Origin: Verpa conica
Taxonomy: Eukaryota; Ascomycota; Pezizomycetes; Pezizales; Morchellaceae
NCBI GenBank assembly: GCA_033030425.1
Contig: JAUFSD010000003.1
Coordinates: 1,116,001-1,180,000, forward strand
DNA length: 64,000 nucleotides
Direction: 5' to 3'
Shown here piece by piece: positions 25,331 through 36,579 of this stretch; the stretch's first letter is position 1, and every line of letters begins with the position of its first letter. The translations under genes and the position numbers were made by a program. The notes under the pieces are model-generated. The model did no database searches, was not told where the DNA came from, and saw only the letters and a program-made list of their open reading frames with translations.

Positions 25331-26970
25331 GGATAAAGTTCTTTCTTATTTCTGGAATGTAATTTAAGGAATTTTTTCTCTAGAGTTCTATATTGTACAT
25401 ACATACAGGAGAGCAAATGTGTCAAAATGAATTTTCTCACTAGTGGTAAAATATGGACCAATATACTGGAATATAGTATAAGACCAGACTAGTTTTCTGG
25501 AATAATACATGTAGCTCATAGTAGGGTAATATAAGTATCTTAGGCATACATACAGTACCAAAAAGAGGAGTGGATCAGTACAGTGCTCCCGCCAATACGC
25601 TAGCGGTATGGGAGGAATGCGGTATTGGTACAGTAATCTATCCAAATACTGATTTAATTTGGTATTTGCGACTAAATTCTGTAGTGCTATGGCAGTAAAT
25701 TCACCCCGTCTTTTCATACTGTAACTTGTGCTTCCAACCCTAACCTAGGCCTCACCTTTCCCTTTAGGGACAATAACCAGCTTCAAGTGGCGCTTCATGT
25801 ATAATAGTGAGCTAGTTATACCACTACTACTCTTTTACTGGGTAGGTTTATATATCTCACTTAAGGGCAGTGAGATCTTGTAGTTGTAGACCATCATAGT
25901 ATTCTAGACAGGTAGTCCAGTTTTGTACTGTATTCCAGTATGTTGTTCTGTACTTTTACCAGCGGTGAGGAAATTCGTTTTTTTTACGTATTTAACGCCC
26001 CATACATGTGATTTCAAACTTTAATTTACCACCGGTAAATTACGTTTTGACAATCCACCTAGAAAACCGCGGAGAACGCTACCAACTCTATTTTAACATG
26101 GCATCTCTAAAAGCTCCATCCCGCCGGCTACTTTTTACCCGCGGGACGGGATTACTCGCGTGATTTTATTTGGGGTGTGATCATGTGATTTAGGCGTGTT
26201 GTGCCTCGGAACTCGCTATCGCTGCTTGACATATGCTTACGTCTGTTTCGATTATAGCATTTTCCGTTATGTTATACAAGTGATACAAGGGGTTGGTAAC
26301 TGGGACTAATCAGAAGGACAGCGTGTGTCAAGTTTGAGTAGTATGATGCTCGTATTACACTCGAGACGCCCCCGCCCTGAGCGTGAGCGTGAGCATTGCA
26401 GTGGCTGTCCGGTCGCCTGGGTTTAATCATTGCCCAGCAGCCATACGGGGGCCGCATTCTCTGAACGACAGCCCACGATCACTGACAGAGCACCAAAAGA
26501 ACTGCCCAAGGGCCTCCAGCCTGGCCTTAATCGATTGGCCCTGGGTAGGGGAGGGCCCCCCCAGCTGCTGCGCAAACTAAGGTCCAGACCCCGATTTAGT
26601 GAACTTCAGAACACTCTGTACTCTAGAGTAGGTATTTGACCTTTGCATTGTGTTAGGCTTTGTTACATTGGAAGCGTTGTTCTAGTCTACCAGGCCAGTG
26701 TTCAATCCTATATTGGGTTAGGTTTTGAGGGTTGCCACCGTATCTATTGGCTGGACTGGTTGGCCAACAAAAAGTCCACTAGACCCTTCTCCCGCGTCCA
26801 TACCCCTTCACTTCGTTCAGGGCAAGGTGGGAGAGCCGTAGGGGCCTAAATACATGCTAGCCTGCCAAGCTTCTGATGGCTGATAATGCCACATAACAGC
26901 GTGGCGCTCATTAACATAGGATGTAAATGTGCCGTATAGTTTCTTGGTGTAAATTTTCAAATACAATTGC

Positions 26971-27127
26971 ACTTCGCTATAAGAAATGCTAAATATTTAG
27001 CTGGTTTTTTTTCTTATAGCGAATTTTCTGAAGATATCCCTTATAGCAAGGGTAACTTGTGTGCTGGAAGTTCGAGTAGACCTGGTAAAAGTTTCTTATA
27101 GCGAGGTTCTTATAGCGGGGTGCCACT
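26971..27127. mobile_element. Remnant of a pogo/Tigger-like DNA element end or MITE
   Basis: Five copies of CTTATAGCRR lie within 145 bp: 27013, 27040, 27095 and 27109 on the plus strand, and 26974 on the minus strand. The copy at 26973-26986 and the one at 27010-27023 form a perfect 14-bp inverted repeat hairpin. Read on the minus strand the right edge begins CAGTGGCACCCCGCTATAAG at 27126. A CAGTGG start followed by GCTATAAG repeats is reminiscent of pogo-family terminal repeats. No clear partner end or TA duplication was found, so this may be a solo end. There is no transposase frame nearby. Confidence 0.4.
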
Positions 27128-28024
27128 GCGTTATCTTTGGTAGGTATCTCTTTCCTTCTATAGGTAAATAGGGCTGAGTATTGGGTAAGTCGCTAGCTTG
27201 GCTTCTGGCTGAAGATAGTATTCCGTATCACCGAAGATTTTCCGGTGATTGAGTAGCCTAGGTCTGGCCTACCCGGTTGTTAGCTGGCAAAAAAAAAAGC
27301 CAGGAATTGACTAGACACACTCTCGGGTATAAAGGTACATATCTTATCTGTACGTGGCTACATGTACATGTATGCATGCACTTTAGATGCCTTTGTCCAA
27401 CCAAGCTGAAAAACCGAGGAGGTAAGGGTAATTTAGATAGATATTTACTCGGGTAAAATTAACTAGGAAATAATTCTTACTGGTAGCTATTTCTTATTCG
27501 TCCCAATCAGACACATCTGTAGTTCTGTTGGTTAGGTGTAATCTTTGGTCTGTGGCCGGCCTAGGGGCTTGCACTCTCCAGCTCCTTTTACTGCCCCGGG
27601 TACTTGGTTTCTAGTAAATTTACTTCAAGTAGAACCTCAAGTTTCTCCTCCTAATCTAGATCTCAGAATCTATTGGTACTTCAATAGTAATCTAGTCTCT
27701 TTTCATCTCCTAGAACAAGAACTTAGGTACGTGTCTAAATTAGTAATAAACCTAGATAGAAATATGAAAGACCATACTTTGGGGACTATAAAGCTAACAT
27801 CTTACCCGGACCTACCCCACTACAATTATATCATCGTTCACTTATAGACCTTCTGTATCAACTGCGAGAACATAATTAAACATAATATTATCCCACACAC
27901 TCGTGTTAGAACCACAGAAATATACAAGTCGAAAAAATATTGAAAGAATAGAAAATTTTCCCACATACACCACTCCAGCAACGTTACGCATTAATCAGGC
28001 CACTCCATGTAAAAAACATCTGGG

Positions 28025-28771
28025 TTATGAAAGCTTTCCCTTACACCATTTACAGACAAAACATGCTTTAGTTCCAACAACAAAATTACTGTTACAATCA
28101 CAACACCTTTCAGCAGATTCTTTGAAGGTGGATAAATAACTCTCTTTCCAGCACATTTGGCAGAGCCACGGCTCGTAGCCCGTGCATAAGCAATCCGGAA
28201 AGTCCGTTTGTTCTCGGTACCTGGTATGGGAGGCCAAGCGCTCCTTGACGCAATTAGGACATATCTGACGGCGCGGGCTACCAATGTGTCCAACTGGTCC
28301 TACACAATGCTGTAATAAACACAAAGTCAATTACCCACCTATCCTGAATCGAGGGTGTAGTACGGTGCTTACATTACAAACACCATATCTGCACATATGA
28401 CACGGTTTAATCGCTGTAATTGGGGGGAGATATTCGTGTATAGCGTTGAGCTCGCACACTTCACTGCAATTCGAACACAAGTTATCCCAGCGATGCTGAT
28501 CTTCATTCCAATTTCCACCGCGAAGGAAGGTGAAGCAACTCTTATCGGCTAGTGTCAAAGAGATAAGCTCCCTTAAACTAAGACTTTTAACAATGGCAGT
28601 AACGATCGGATAGACGACCAAAAGGTCCTGGAGCTGTGGAATATTTCGAGGTCTGTTATGGATACTAGGAAACCCGCTGACGTCATGATTATCAACGAGC
28701 TTCGCTTCTTGTGCATCTGGCATGATCAATCGTTTCCCTGCAGTTTCTATGTGACTATCGGGTTTAAACAT
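28025..28771 (-). CDS. F-box-like and cysteine-rich protein, function unknown
   Basis: Two exons, 28771-28373 and 28309-28025, joined by a 63-bp GT-AG intron, give 227 residues. Residues about 45-85 (LVVYPIVTAIVKSLSLRELISLTLADKSCFTFLR) look like a degenerate F-box. The rest holds many Cys pairs: CSNCSEVC, CHMCRYGVC, CPNC, CLC, CQMC, CCDC and CFVCKWC, suggesting several zinc sites. F-box plus Cys-rich proteins of this size are frequent and lineage-specific in Pezizomycotina. Joining the exons continues the Cys pattern, which supports the intron. No substrate or partner can be inferred. The gene stands alone between long spacers. Confidence 0.7.
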
Positions 28772-29534
28772 AAAAAGTCCGAGCTATTGCTATGATCGAA
28801 TGGTAAGTTGGAGTTGTTGAGACTGAAATAAGTGAGACCGTTAGATATCTAGAAGTCGATGCACAAGTTAGACAATGATTCTGCCTTCCAAGGACCCACC
28901 AAAAAATCCCGACAATCAACTATGCCTATCATCTCACCTCCTACAGGCCCTTAACTCTACAACAATCTTTTACCCACCTTTATCATTTTCAGAATCACCA
29001 AAACTCACTCGTCGCTTACCAGCTGTCCTACCGAAGGATTTTCACACCGGCACCGGGTCTATTACACAAGAACGATAAAAAATTTCTTAAATAGTTTCCT
29101 CTCAAATATCGCAACCAGAATAGTGGGTTGCAATTAATAGCCCTGGGCAAGGATTATGACATCTATCTCGGCCCCGGCGGCCCGGAGGATCGGGTGGGAT
29201 CGGTCCGAAAGTATTAATCCATGTCGTCCGGTCGACTAAGACGTAAAGATTAATTTCTGGTACTTTATAGATTTTTAAGGAGGTAAACCCATGGCTTTGA
29301 TTCTTGGAAAGGGTGGGCTAACATAGGGACGAAACAAGGGCATGCTCCGACAAGAAAGATCGAACAAAGGACGTAATGAGTTATTAAGATTAGACTAGGC
29401 ATAATTCCCCAATAGACCGGATCGAGTTACCGGATAGTACAAGAGAAGATCATACACTCTCGCAGAATGTTAACCCGAGATTTTATAGTGAGATTATAAA
29501 TATGGATAAAATTACTGGTGAGCATGAGCAAATG
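28772..29534. other. Spacer upstream of the F-box-like gene
   Basis: About 760 bp with no supported gene; AT-rich with scattered short open frames. It may hold the F-box gene's promoter (minus strand) and the 5' flank of the tRNA. Confidence 0.45.
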
Positions 29535-29606
29535 GGGGGCGTGGTTTAGTGGTATAATTCCTCTTTAGCATAGAGGCGGTCCGGGGTTCGATTCCCCGCG
29601 CCTCCA
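29535..29606 (+). tRNA. tRNA-Ala (anticodon AGC)
   Basis: 72 nt, intron-free. The acceptor stem GGGGGCG pairs with CGCCTCC and includes the G3:U70 wobble, the alanine identity element. The anticodon stem CCTCT/AGAGG encloses the loop TTAGCAT with anticodon AGC. The T arm CCGGGGTTCGATTCCCCG contains a good B box, and the D arm TGGTTTAGTGGTA an A box. The discriminator is A. The D arm looks like that of eukaryotic tRNA-Gly, but anticodon and identity pair specify Ala. A near-identical copy lies at 36508-36579. Confidence 0.95.
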
Positions 29607-30217
29607 TTAAACTCTTGCTTTTGTCCTGTGGGAATGTAGAGTAATGAATTTACGGATAAAGGTGCATAAGCACTTTAAGACTCTACTACATAGACCTTAG
29701 TCCCTCGAACACTCATAAACCCGATTCTGCAATCTAAGCAAACAGAGTACATTAACTGAGCTTGATCCGGCAAGTGATTCATGGGTAATAAAGCCATGTG
29801 TCTGAATCATTTTCATAACTCCTCAGGCTCACTCCTAGGGGGCAAAATTCCCACAATCATGAAGCCTCACTCGTTCATAAAACTTCACAAAAAAAGGGAG
29901 AGTTTTGACCCTAATAAAACCGCCACTCATCCTCAAGGAAAAATTTCAATATCAGTGAATGTAATGTTTTACCAACCCTGCGACTAGGCACTAAGAAGCC
30001 ACGCTGCGGGATTGATCCTCGTCGCCGAGCAATCGCATGTATTCAATCTTAGCACATCTTCGGCACAAACCAACAGCAACTGAAGTACAGGGTTGTAATT
30101 TGACATCTGTGCTTGGGGGGGGGACGAAAGGAATTGGCGCAAAAAAAACCACTTTCGAATTATTTTTTGGTTATCCAAGATGGTAAAAAAAGAAAGAGAA
30201 AGAAATATGACCAGACT
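29607..30217. other. Spacer between tRNA-Ala and eIF3g 3' end
   Basis: About 610 bp, probably including the 3' UTR of the minus-strand eIF3g gene. An A-rich tract near 30180-30205 and a G run at 30114-30122 are seen. No coding feature is supported. Confidence 0.45.
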
Positions 30218-31191
30218 TTAAGCAGATTTCTTAGCAAACTCGACTCTCAGAATTAAATGACCGTATCCAACTAGGTATTCTATTAGCATTTGTCAAAGGA
30301 GTGGGCTTATGCATTTACTCACATCCATCCATCTTCTCACACGCTCTCGCCGCATCACCTCTATCAGTATACGAGATAAACGCGAAACCCTTTGCCCTCC
30401 CTGTATCCCTGTCTTTCGCTAGGAACACTCTTGTAACCCTCCCAAAGCGTTCAAACATATCTCTCAGATCCTGCTCCTCCGCAAACTCAGACACGTTTGT
30501 AACCCTAAGGGTGGCGAGGTCATCTCTATCCTTGAAGTTACCACCCATAGTCTCCCCAGCGCCCTTCTTCCCACGTAGGTGGGGAGCAACGTAGCTCCCC
30601 TTCGTCATACCCAAGCCACCAACATCCTCCGCTGAATTACCACCGTCCGCACCGCCGCCAGCACCGGACGCGGCAACATCGTCGAGAGGTGGAAGAGTAT
30701 CCTTGAATGGGCAGCGGGCGGTGAAATGGTCGCCTGTACAGATACGGCAGGCGACCTTTTTGTCCTTGAGCTGATCCCTCAGACTGTCCTCTTTATTCTC
30801 CTCCTTATTTGAGCTTTTCCAATTTGAGGTTGGGCGGAAGATAATATTCTCCCCTACGGAGGTAGTCGATAAGTCCGGGCCACGGGGGTGACCCTTCTCA
30901 GCGCCGAATTTGGGCCATTCTTTGCGTTCGGCAACCCGGGGGTTGACGTGTTCCTTCACGACTGTAGTGCGAATCTTACGTGTGGTTTTGATTTTCTTGC
31001 CAGCATCGTTGAAGCGGAAGGTGATGATTGTTTTTGTACCATCCGCATTTGAGACAACCTGTTGTGGGGGGAGGACGGTTGGGTCATCGAACTCTTCATC
31101 GTCAGCCCAGTTGGCTCTTCTGTATTGTGAGGTTTAGCTCTGCGAAAAGGGAGTGGTTTTCTGAAGGGAGGGCTTACGAAGTGTCAGGCAT
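30218..31191 (-). CDS. TIF35: Translation initiation factor eIF3 subunit g
   Basis: Exons 31191-31178, 31119-30323 and 30270-30218 encode 287 residues. The start exon has only 14 bases (MPDTS) and is placed by the joint to [12 protein letters not shown], typical of eIF3g. The N-terminal eIF3g domain carries the zinc knuckle [13 protein letters not shown] (C-x2-C-x4-H-x4-C). The C-terminal RRM has RNP2 LRVTNVS and RNP1 KGFAFISY. The last 53-base exon supplies [17 protein letters not shown] and the stop, restoring the final RRM strand. eIF3g is a core eIF3 subunit that binds eIF3i and promotes scanning and reinitiation. It is divergent from the C2H2 gene at 32579, with 1.4 kb between starts. 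Confidence 0.95.
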
Positions 31192-32578
31192 GATTATTTT
31201 GTGAGGCGAGGTTCCTTTAGAACTGATCTGACCCTATGTTATTTGATTCGGTGTAATTTAATGTGATGTTGATGGAGTAGATGATTCTCTGTAGTGGGGT
31301 GGCAATCATCTCAGTAAAGAAAAAAAGCGGAGTCACTTAGATGTGTGTGGGTGTGCCAAGACATGTGCCAAGACTTCAATATCAAGCACGTGCAGGTCAC
31401 AATGATAGTTAGTAGCCAATTTACCAGTTAGGGGGCTACTTACATGAGGGGTGGAAAGAGGAAACCTTTCACTTCCTTGTATTTAGGGCTTCTGTTTCAA
31501 CAAAAGAAAGAATAAAAGTAAAGATTTTTGTTTCTCAAAATGATTAAGAGAGCCATTGCCCCACACCTTGCTTGTTATCGTCCTCGGGAATTTTACACGG
31601 CATATATGCTCTCTATAAGCATTTTTTAGTACAATATATCAATAATTAACTCCATGCTCATACTCACTTCTATATAGTTTGAAGCGCCATTACACACTTT
31701 AGTATCATTAACCTTGCGCTTGAATATCAATGGTAGGCTTGATAATCTACATACATGTATTCATAACTTTTGTATTACCAAATAACATGTTCCATGTTTA
31801 TGAAGATTTTTTTCCAGGGTATCTAATAGGGTATTATGTGTTCGGCAAACTCGACATCTTACATACCGGAACTGAAGTTACTATATATACGAGGTCTTTG
31901 GAACACTTGCATCCATTCCTGAGACAGTTGAGTTACCAATTTTTATTAATTTTCTATACTTCCTTTGGTAATCCTATTCATGTGTTCTCTATCAGTTTAT
32001 TCTGAAGGAAATAAGCCATCCCCAGACACGATATTTTTTATTCTGTAACCATGTGATTGTGGATCACTTTAGGGCTGCAACTAGTGACAGATTAGGTATC
32101 TTCTCTATTTGATAGAGTGGTGTACCAGGGGGTATCGGCAAGTCTGGTATAGCTGTGGCTAATTCTTTGATATAGACCCGGGCTATTTACATAAATTAAT
32201 ATCCTCTCTCTAGGATAAAGTCTATCTACTACCCTTAAGGTCTCTTCCCCCGACATATTGAAGTTCTAGTTTCTCGTGTAGAAGAGGGACCTGGGAGGTA
32301 GTCAAGGTGATATCTCTGGGCTAGCCACTGCACAGCCCGACCGCCAGACCTTCTCCCACCCCCTAGTACATAAGAAAGCCTTTAGGAATTTATCAGGGCC
32401 TATTAGATTTGCAGGGGTTTGTGCTTTATCTAGTACTGGGTTAGGGTTTCTAAACGTTTGGATAGGCCCATTAAACCGCTTCCAGCATCCCCGCCAAGCC
32501 ATTTCCCTCTTCAGCCTCCCCTAGGATACTCTGATACGACCTCCCCCCCGAGCTGTTTCGTCGTACCTCACATCCACA
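31192..32578. other. Divergent intergenic region between eIF3g and the C2H2 gene
   Basis: 1.4 kb containing both promoters. The middle (31.5-32.2 kb) is AT-rich with one TACATGTA at 31752. The pyrimidine-rich stretch just before 32579 is typical of a fungal 5' leader. No gene is recognised. Confidence 0.45.
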
Positions 32579-33212
32579 ATGTCACGACTAACAGGCGAAG
32601 TACTCTCTGACTATCCTGACTATCCCCTCCCATAAACCCAATGCTAACACAAATTCTAGGGTGGCGGCCGTACAAGTAGTGGAATCCCACCCCCGAAAAC
32701 CGAGAGCGCTGTTCAAGCACGAAAGTCATTCTACTGTATCCTTACCCCACTATCTAATAGCAATATATACCTAACCACATCTAGGTGAATTATGCTCAAA
32801 AGGCTACTCTCGCATGAATGAGTTCGAGGCTCACGAAAACTCCTACGACCACCAACATAAGAAGCGTTTTCAAGAGATGAAAGCTATGCAGCGTGACCCC
32901 TCTACTGCCGAGAAACGCCGGGAACGTGAGCGGCGGCAGGATGAAAAGGCTGGGGTAATCACAATCAAGCCCCTTAAGCTTGGTACAGATGAGAAGAAGG
33001 CCGGTGGTTTCAAGAAAGGCGGTTTCAAGAGCGCATTTGGGGTTGAAGAGGATAAGAAGAGTGTACCAGTAGGCATAAGTAGTGGGTCTAAGAAGGCTCT
33101 TGTGTCGGCAGAGGAGTCAAAGGTGACAGTGGCAGGAGGAGGTCCAGTAGAAGAGAGTGATACAGAGGATGAAGGATATGAGAGATATGAACCTGCGAAG
33201 CCTACGGATTGA
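32579..33212 (+). CDS. Small C2H2 (JAZ-like) zinc-finger protein
   Basis: Exons 32579-32599, 32660-32735 and 32785-33212 encode 174 residues starting MSRLTGEGGGRTSSG. The second splice joint completes one zinc finger, FYCELCSKGYSRMNEFEAHE followed by NSYDHQHKK: C-x2-C-x12-H-x5-H, a U1/JAZ-like spacing often seen in RNA- or dsRNA-binding proteins and in the GPATCH8/ZNF804 finger. The remainder is strongly charged (KRRERERRQDEK) and ends acidic (EESDTEDEGYERYEP). I recognise it as a conserved short fungal protein of unknown role; nuclear RNA processing is only a guess. Introns of 60 and 49 bp are canonical. Confidence 0.8.
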
Positions 33213-33664
33213 GGAGAGACTGCTTTGGAGAAGAGATTATATTTAGTAGCAGTGATATCACTATTCGATCCTGTCGCTGCTCTGTAACGATACTGCTACC
33301 CGTATAATATGTACTATCTAGGATTTCACGAATGCCATAAATGCCATGAAATCATTTGCGCCTCGCAAAATGCTGCACCCCACGACATGAACTTGTCCTG
33401 CTCACGAAACAGGTACTGGTCCTCCGGCTATCACCCACTCAACATTACTACTTATAATGTCCTCAGAAAGAAGACGTTATAGAGATGGTCATAATGCCTT
33501 CCTAAGTATCCCCTTACTGGACTAGACTTCGAAATAACATATAGTCCTGAAAGCCATGTGCCAGCCACTGCTATTGCCGTCGTACCTGCTATCCGCCTCC
33601 GCCGCTTATCGATCTTGAGGTATTTCGCCCACCCTACTTCCAGTAAGCTTAATCCACAGAAAAA
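33213..33664. other. Convergent gap between the C2H2 gene and MCP1
   Basis: 450 bp of 3' flanks of two converging genes. The word ATGCCATAAATGCCATGAAAT makes a small direct repeat near 33330-33350. Nothing else is seen. Confidence 0.4.
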
Positions 33665-34461
33665 TTACCCATACGACCCACCGAAAACCACATGATACGA
33701 CACCAGCCCCACCATCGCTGTATAAAATCCAGTCCCAATCCACCACCACCTCCTCCCCATACTAAACACGTGTCCTAAATACTCTAATGTAACTTCACTA
33801 CTCCCACCATCAACCCAAAACGGCACAGCCCTTAATAGTCCAATATGTGCCGCCACAAATGGTACCACTGTCAATCCTGCCAGACTCGCGCCCGAGAAGT
33901 TTCTTAAGCGCCATTGTGATACTGCCGGTGGGGGGGTTCCACCATAACGTTGTCGCTGCTGGTAGTGCCTGTATGCTCGTAGTCCTAGCCCCGAACCAAT
34001 GTGCAAGAATAGCGAGCCGGGAATAAGCACCGATTCGACGACAGGGTGCGATTGGTAAAAGTATGTTCGCGCGAGGAGAAGAGAGGAGTTACCAGTATCA
34101 AGGCCGAGGAAGAGAGGGATGAGGGAGACTGTAGTAGCGTGAATGCCGAGGAAGGTAGTAAATGCGTAGGATGAGTATTTTTGGGTCCGAGTTACTACCA
34201 ATATAATTAATAATAAAACTTGGCAATATGGGTGAAAGACTTACACCAAAAGGTAAGACTACGTGTAGAAGATGTATTCTGTGAAGCTATAGAGTGGTTG
34301 GAAGCAGACAGATCGGATGATTTCCTTTCCACAGCCTGTAGAGGAGGCTGCTCTAGATTGTAGTAGTAGTCATCGTCTTCAATAGGTGAAGGAGCAAGTT
34401 CCTGCATAGAGATGAGTGAGATCTCATCGTCCTCTAAGACACGGGAGGATCTTCGGTACAT
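33665..34461 (-). CDS. MCP1: Mitochondrial outer-membrane protein Mcp1 (DUF1691)
   Basis: Exons 34461-34245 and 34194-33665 give 248 residues. After an acidic, Ser-rich N-terminus, LTRTQKYSSYAFTTFLGIHATT and later hydrophobic stretches (SLIPLFLGL, SGASLAGLTVVPFVAAHIGLL, WWIGTGFYTAMVGLVSYHVVF) define the Mcp1 family of multi-pass membrane proteins. Yeast Mcp1 works in mitochondrial lipid homeostasis and, with Vps13, bypasses loss of the ER-mitochondria tether ERMES. The exon joint (TTTTGGT|TAACTCGG) restores the conserved TQKYSS block. The start at 34461 is the first ATG of the exon. It is divergent from ETR1 with 293 bp between start codons, so a shared promoter for two mitochondrial proteins is likely. 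Confidence 0.88.
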
Positions 34462-34754
34462 GATGTAGCTAGATGTGAATTGAATCGAATAGCGAGTAAA
34501 CAGGATGGTGATTACAAGAGGATGATGGGTGGGTGAGAGGGATATCTTGACTTGGATTGGCGGTTGAGGCTCGGGCTACCGTCGATTATTCAGTTGCCCC
34601 CACCAATGACGTCGCATCAACAACCCCACCAAAGACCTCGGTCCGACACTCTCTCACAGTAATAAAACATCTCCAACTCAACATCATAAAAGGAAAATTC
34701 CTCATCAGTCTATACCCCAGGAGTTAATTATACCCAATTGAACTTATACAAAAG

Positions 34755-36090
34755 ATGAGCTACACACTAAAACGGACGCTGCTTGCTCCTCTGCGTGGTC
34801 CCACTCTAATCATGTTTAAACGCCATGTCTCAGCATTCGGCTACACCCAAGCCAAAGCCCTCGTATATTCAAAATATGGCCAGCCTAAAGACGTCCTAAG
34901 GTATCCTACCGCCATCTTCACCTTTCGAAAACCAGTAAACTCATAAAATGTGCTGATACCGAGCCGTCATGAAGCTTACACTCATACTCCATCTCTCCCG
35001 CCTGTAAAAATGATATCACAGTCAAGTTTCTGGCCTCCCCCATAAACCCAGCAGATATCAACCAAGTTAGCCCCCCCCTGACTTGACCCTCATCTGAAAA
35101 TAGTTAACACTTCCTAGATTGAAGGTATCTACCCATCCAAACCTCCGCTAACAACCACCCTCGGCACCCCCGAGCCCTCCGCCGTCGGCGGAAATGAAGG
35201 CGTTGTCGAAATTATCTCTGTCGGGTCATCCGTCTCATCTTTCCGTCCTGGTGACCGTGCAATCATGCGCAACACAGCTTTCGGTACCTGGTGTACACAT
35301 GCTTCCGCTCAATCTTGCAACCTTCTCAAGATCCCAAACGATAAACTGATCACGCCTATCCAAGCCGCTACAATCTCAGTGAACCCATGTACAGCCTACC
35401 GCATGCTGAGAGACTTTACAAAGATGGAGAAAGGGGACTGGTTCATCCAAAATGGCGCAAACTCTGGCGTAGGGAGAAGTGCTATTCAATTCGGGAGACT
35501 GTGGGGATTGAAAAGCATCAATGTTATAAGGGATAGACCGAATTCACAGGTGCTTAAGGATGACCTAATAGCACTGGGAGCAGATTTAGTGGTGACTGAA
35601 GAAGAACTTGCGAATAGGGGGTTTAAAAATAAGGTTAAAGAATTCATCGGAGACAAAGGTGTAAAACTCGGATTAAACTGTGTCGGTGGAAAAGCAACTA
35701 CGGATCTCATCCGGCAACTTAGGTATGACTCCCCTCCTCATTGATACTCTAAACCACTAATACCACTACTACCATAGCAAAGGAGGCCACCTTGTAACCT
35801 ATGGTGGCATGTCTCGTGAACCCATTACAGTTCCTACATCCCTTTTCATATTCAAGGACATCCACCTCCACGGTTTCTGGGTCTCATCCTGGTCTGATAA
35901 ACACCCTGAGGATAAACAGGCAATGGTTGATGAAATATTCGGATACATCACCTCTGGTAAATTCAAGGACACTCCCGTGCAGGAGACCGTATGGAGACTC
36001 GATACTAAGGTAGAGGTTCTGAAAGAGGCTATTGAGCGAAGTGGGCAGGGATTTGGCGGGAAGAAGCAGGTATTTATTTTTGAGGATTAG
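34755..36090 (+). CDS. ETR1: Mitochondrial trans-2-enoyl-CoA reductase (Etr1/MECR)
   Basis: Exons 34755-34900, 34975-35065, 35118-35722 and 35778-36090 encode 384 residues (yeast Etr1 has 380). It is a medium-chain dehydrogenase/reductase that performs the NADPH-dependent last reduction of mitochondrial fatty-acid synthesis, feeding lipoic acid production. Visible marks: a basic, Ser/Arg-containing N-terminus fit for mitochondrial import (MSYTLKRTLLAPLRG), LASPINPADINQIEGIYP, GNEGVVEI, the nucleotide-binding segment NGANSGVGRSAIQFG, and GGKATTDLIRQLSKGGHLVTYGGMS across the last splice joint. The first acceptor (34974) is chosen because it restores LHSYSISPA; alternatives upstream shift the frame. 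Confidence 0.94.
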
Positions 36091-36507
36091 AGCACTCAAT
36101 GAAGGATACCAGGTGATACTAGGTGCTATTTGTATGTTATACCAAGAGCACCGAATGACCATGTTGTGGGACAATCTACATATATTCAATACCACCTTTG
36201 TCCTACACTGGATGTATTTTACTGTCAGTATGAGCCGAATATGTCGTTGAGTATGGGACCTAAAACAAAGATACATGTATGTTCTCAACTTCTACCGGAG
36301 TTTTAGTACTTAGACTACTCATTTATATAAAGGTAGCACGAGAATTAAATATATCCTTCCAGTGATAAACTTTAGGAGTATAGTACATATGTATTCTACA
36401 AGGGCGCTGTTAGGGAAAGAGTACGAAGCATGCATATCGTAAAAGGTAACTACCCAACCTAGAAATAGGTAGGGATTGTCAAACTTTGTTTTAGTGTACT
36501 AGTATAT
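36091..36507. other. 3' flank of ETR1 and 5' flank of tRNA
   Basis: About 415 bp, AT-rich, with TACATGTA at 36272. No gene is supported. Confidence 0.4.
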
Positions 36508-36579
36508 GGGGATGTGGTTTAGTGGTATAATGCCTCTTTAGCATAGAGGCGGTCCGGGGTTCGATTCCCCGCGTCTCCA
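36508..36579 (+). tRNA. tRNA-Ala (anticodon AGC), second copy
   Basis: 72 nt, intron-free, near-identical to the copy at 29535. Acceptor stem GGGGATG/CGTCTCC again has G3:U70. Compared with the first copy, pair 5:68 has changed from G-C to A-T and pair 6:67 from C-G to T-G, so pairing is kept and both copies look functional. A T-rich terminator (ACTTTTTT) lies about 15 bases downstream. Confidence 0.95.

Larger units (their letters stand above)
25093..28024. repeat. Repeat-rich spacer upstream of the RNase H-like gene
   Basis: 2.9 kb without a supported gene. A GTGAA pentamer run lies at 25166-25190. A block at 25243-25330 shares TCATAAGTACATGGAGCCC with the insertion in GatA. Palindromic pieces carrying GGTATGGG and TTACCACCGG-like words occur between 25430 and 26050. 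A cluster of CTTATAGCGA words lies at 26974-27118. An open frame at 27545-27847 (+) has no known relatives to me. TACATGTA occurs at 25273, 25506, 27359 and 27365. The picture is a mosaic of small decayed elements. Confidence 0.55.

Noticed and set aside
29535..29606. Call as tRNA-Gly because of the D arm
   Set aside because: Anticodon AGC and the G3:U70 pair specify alanine.
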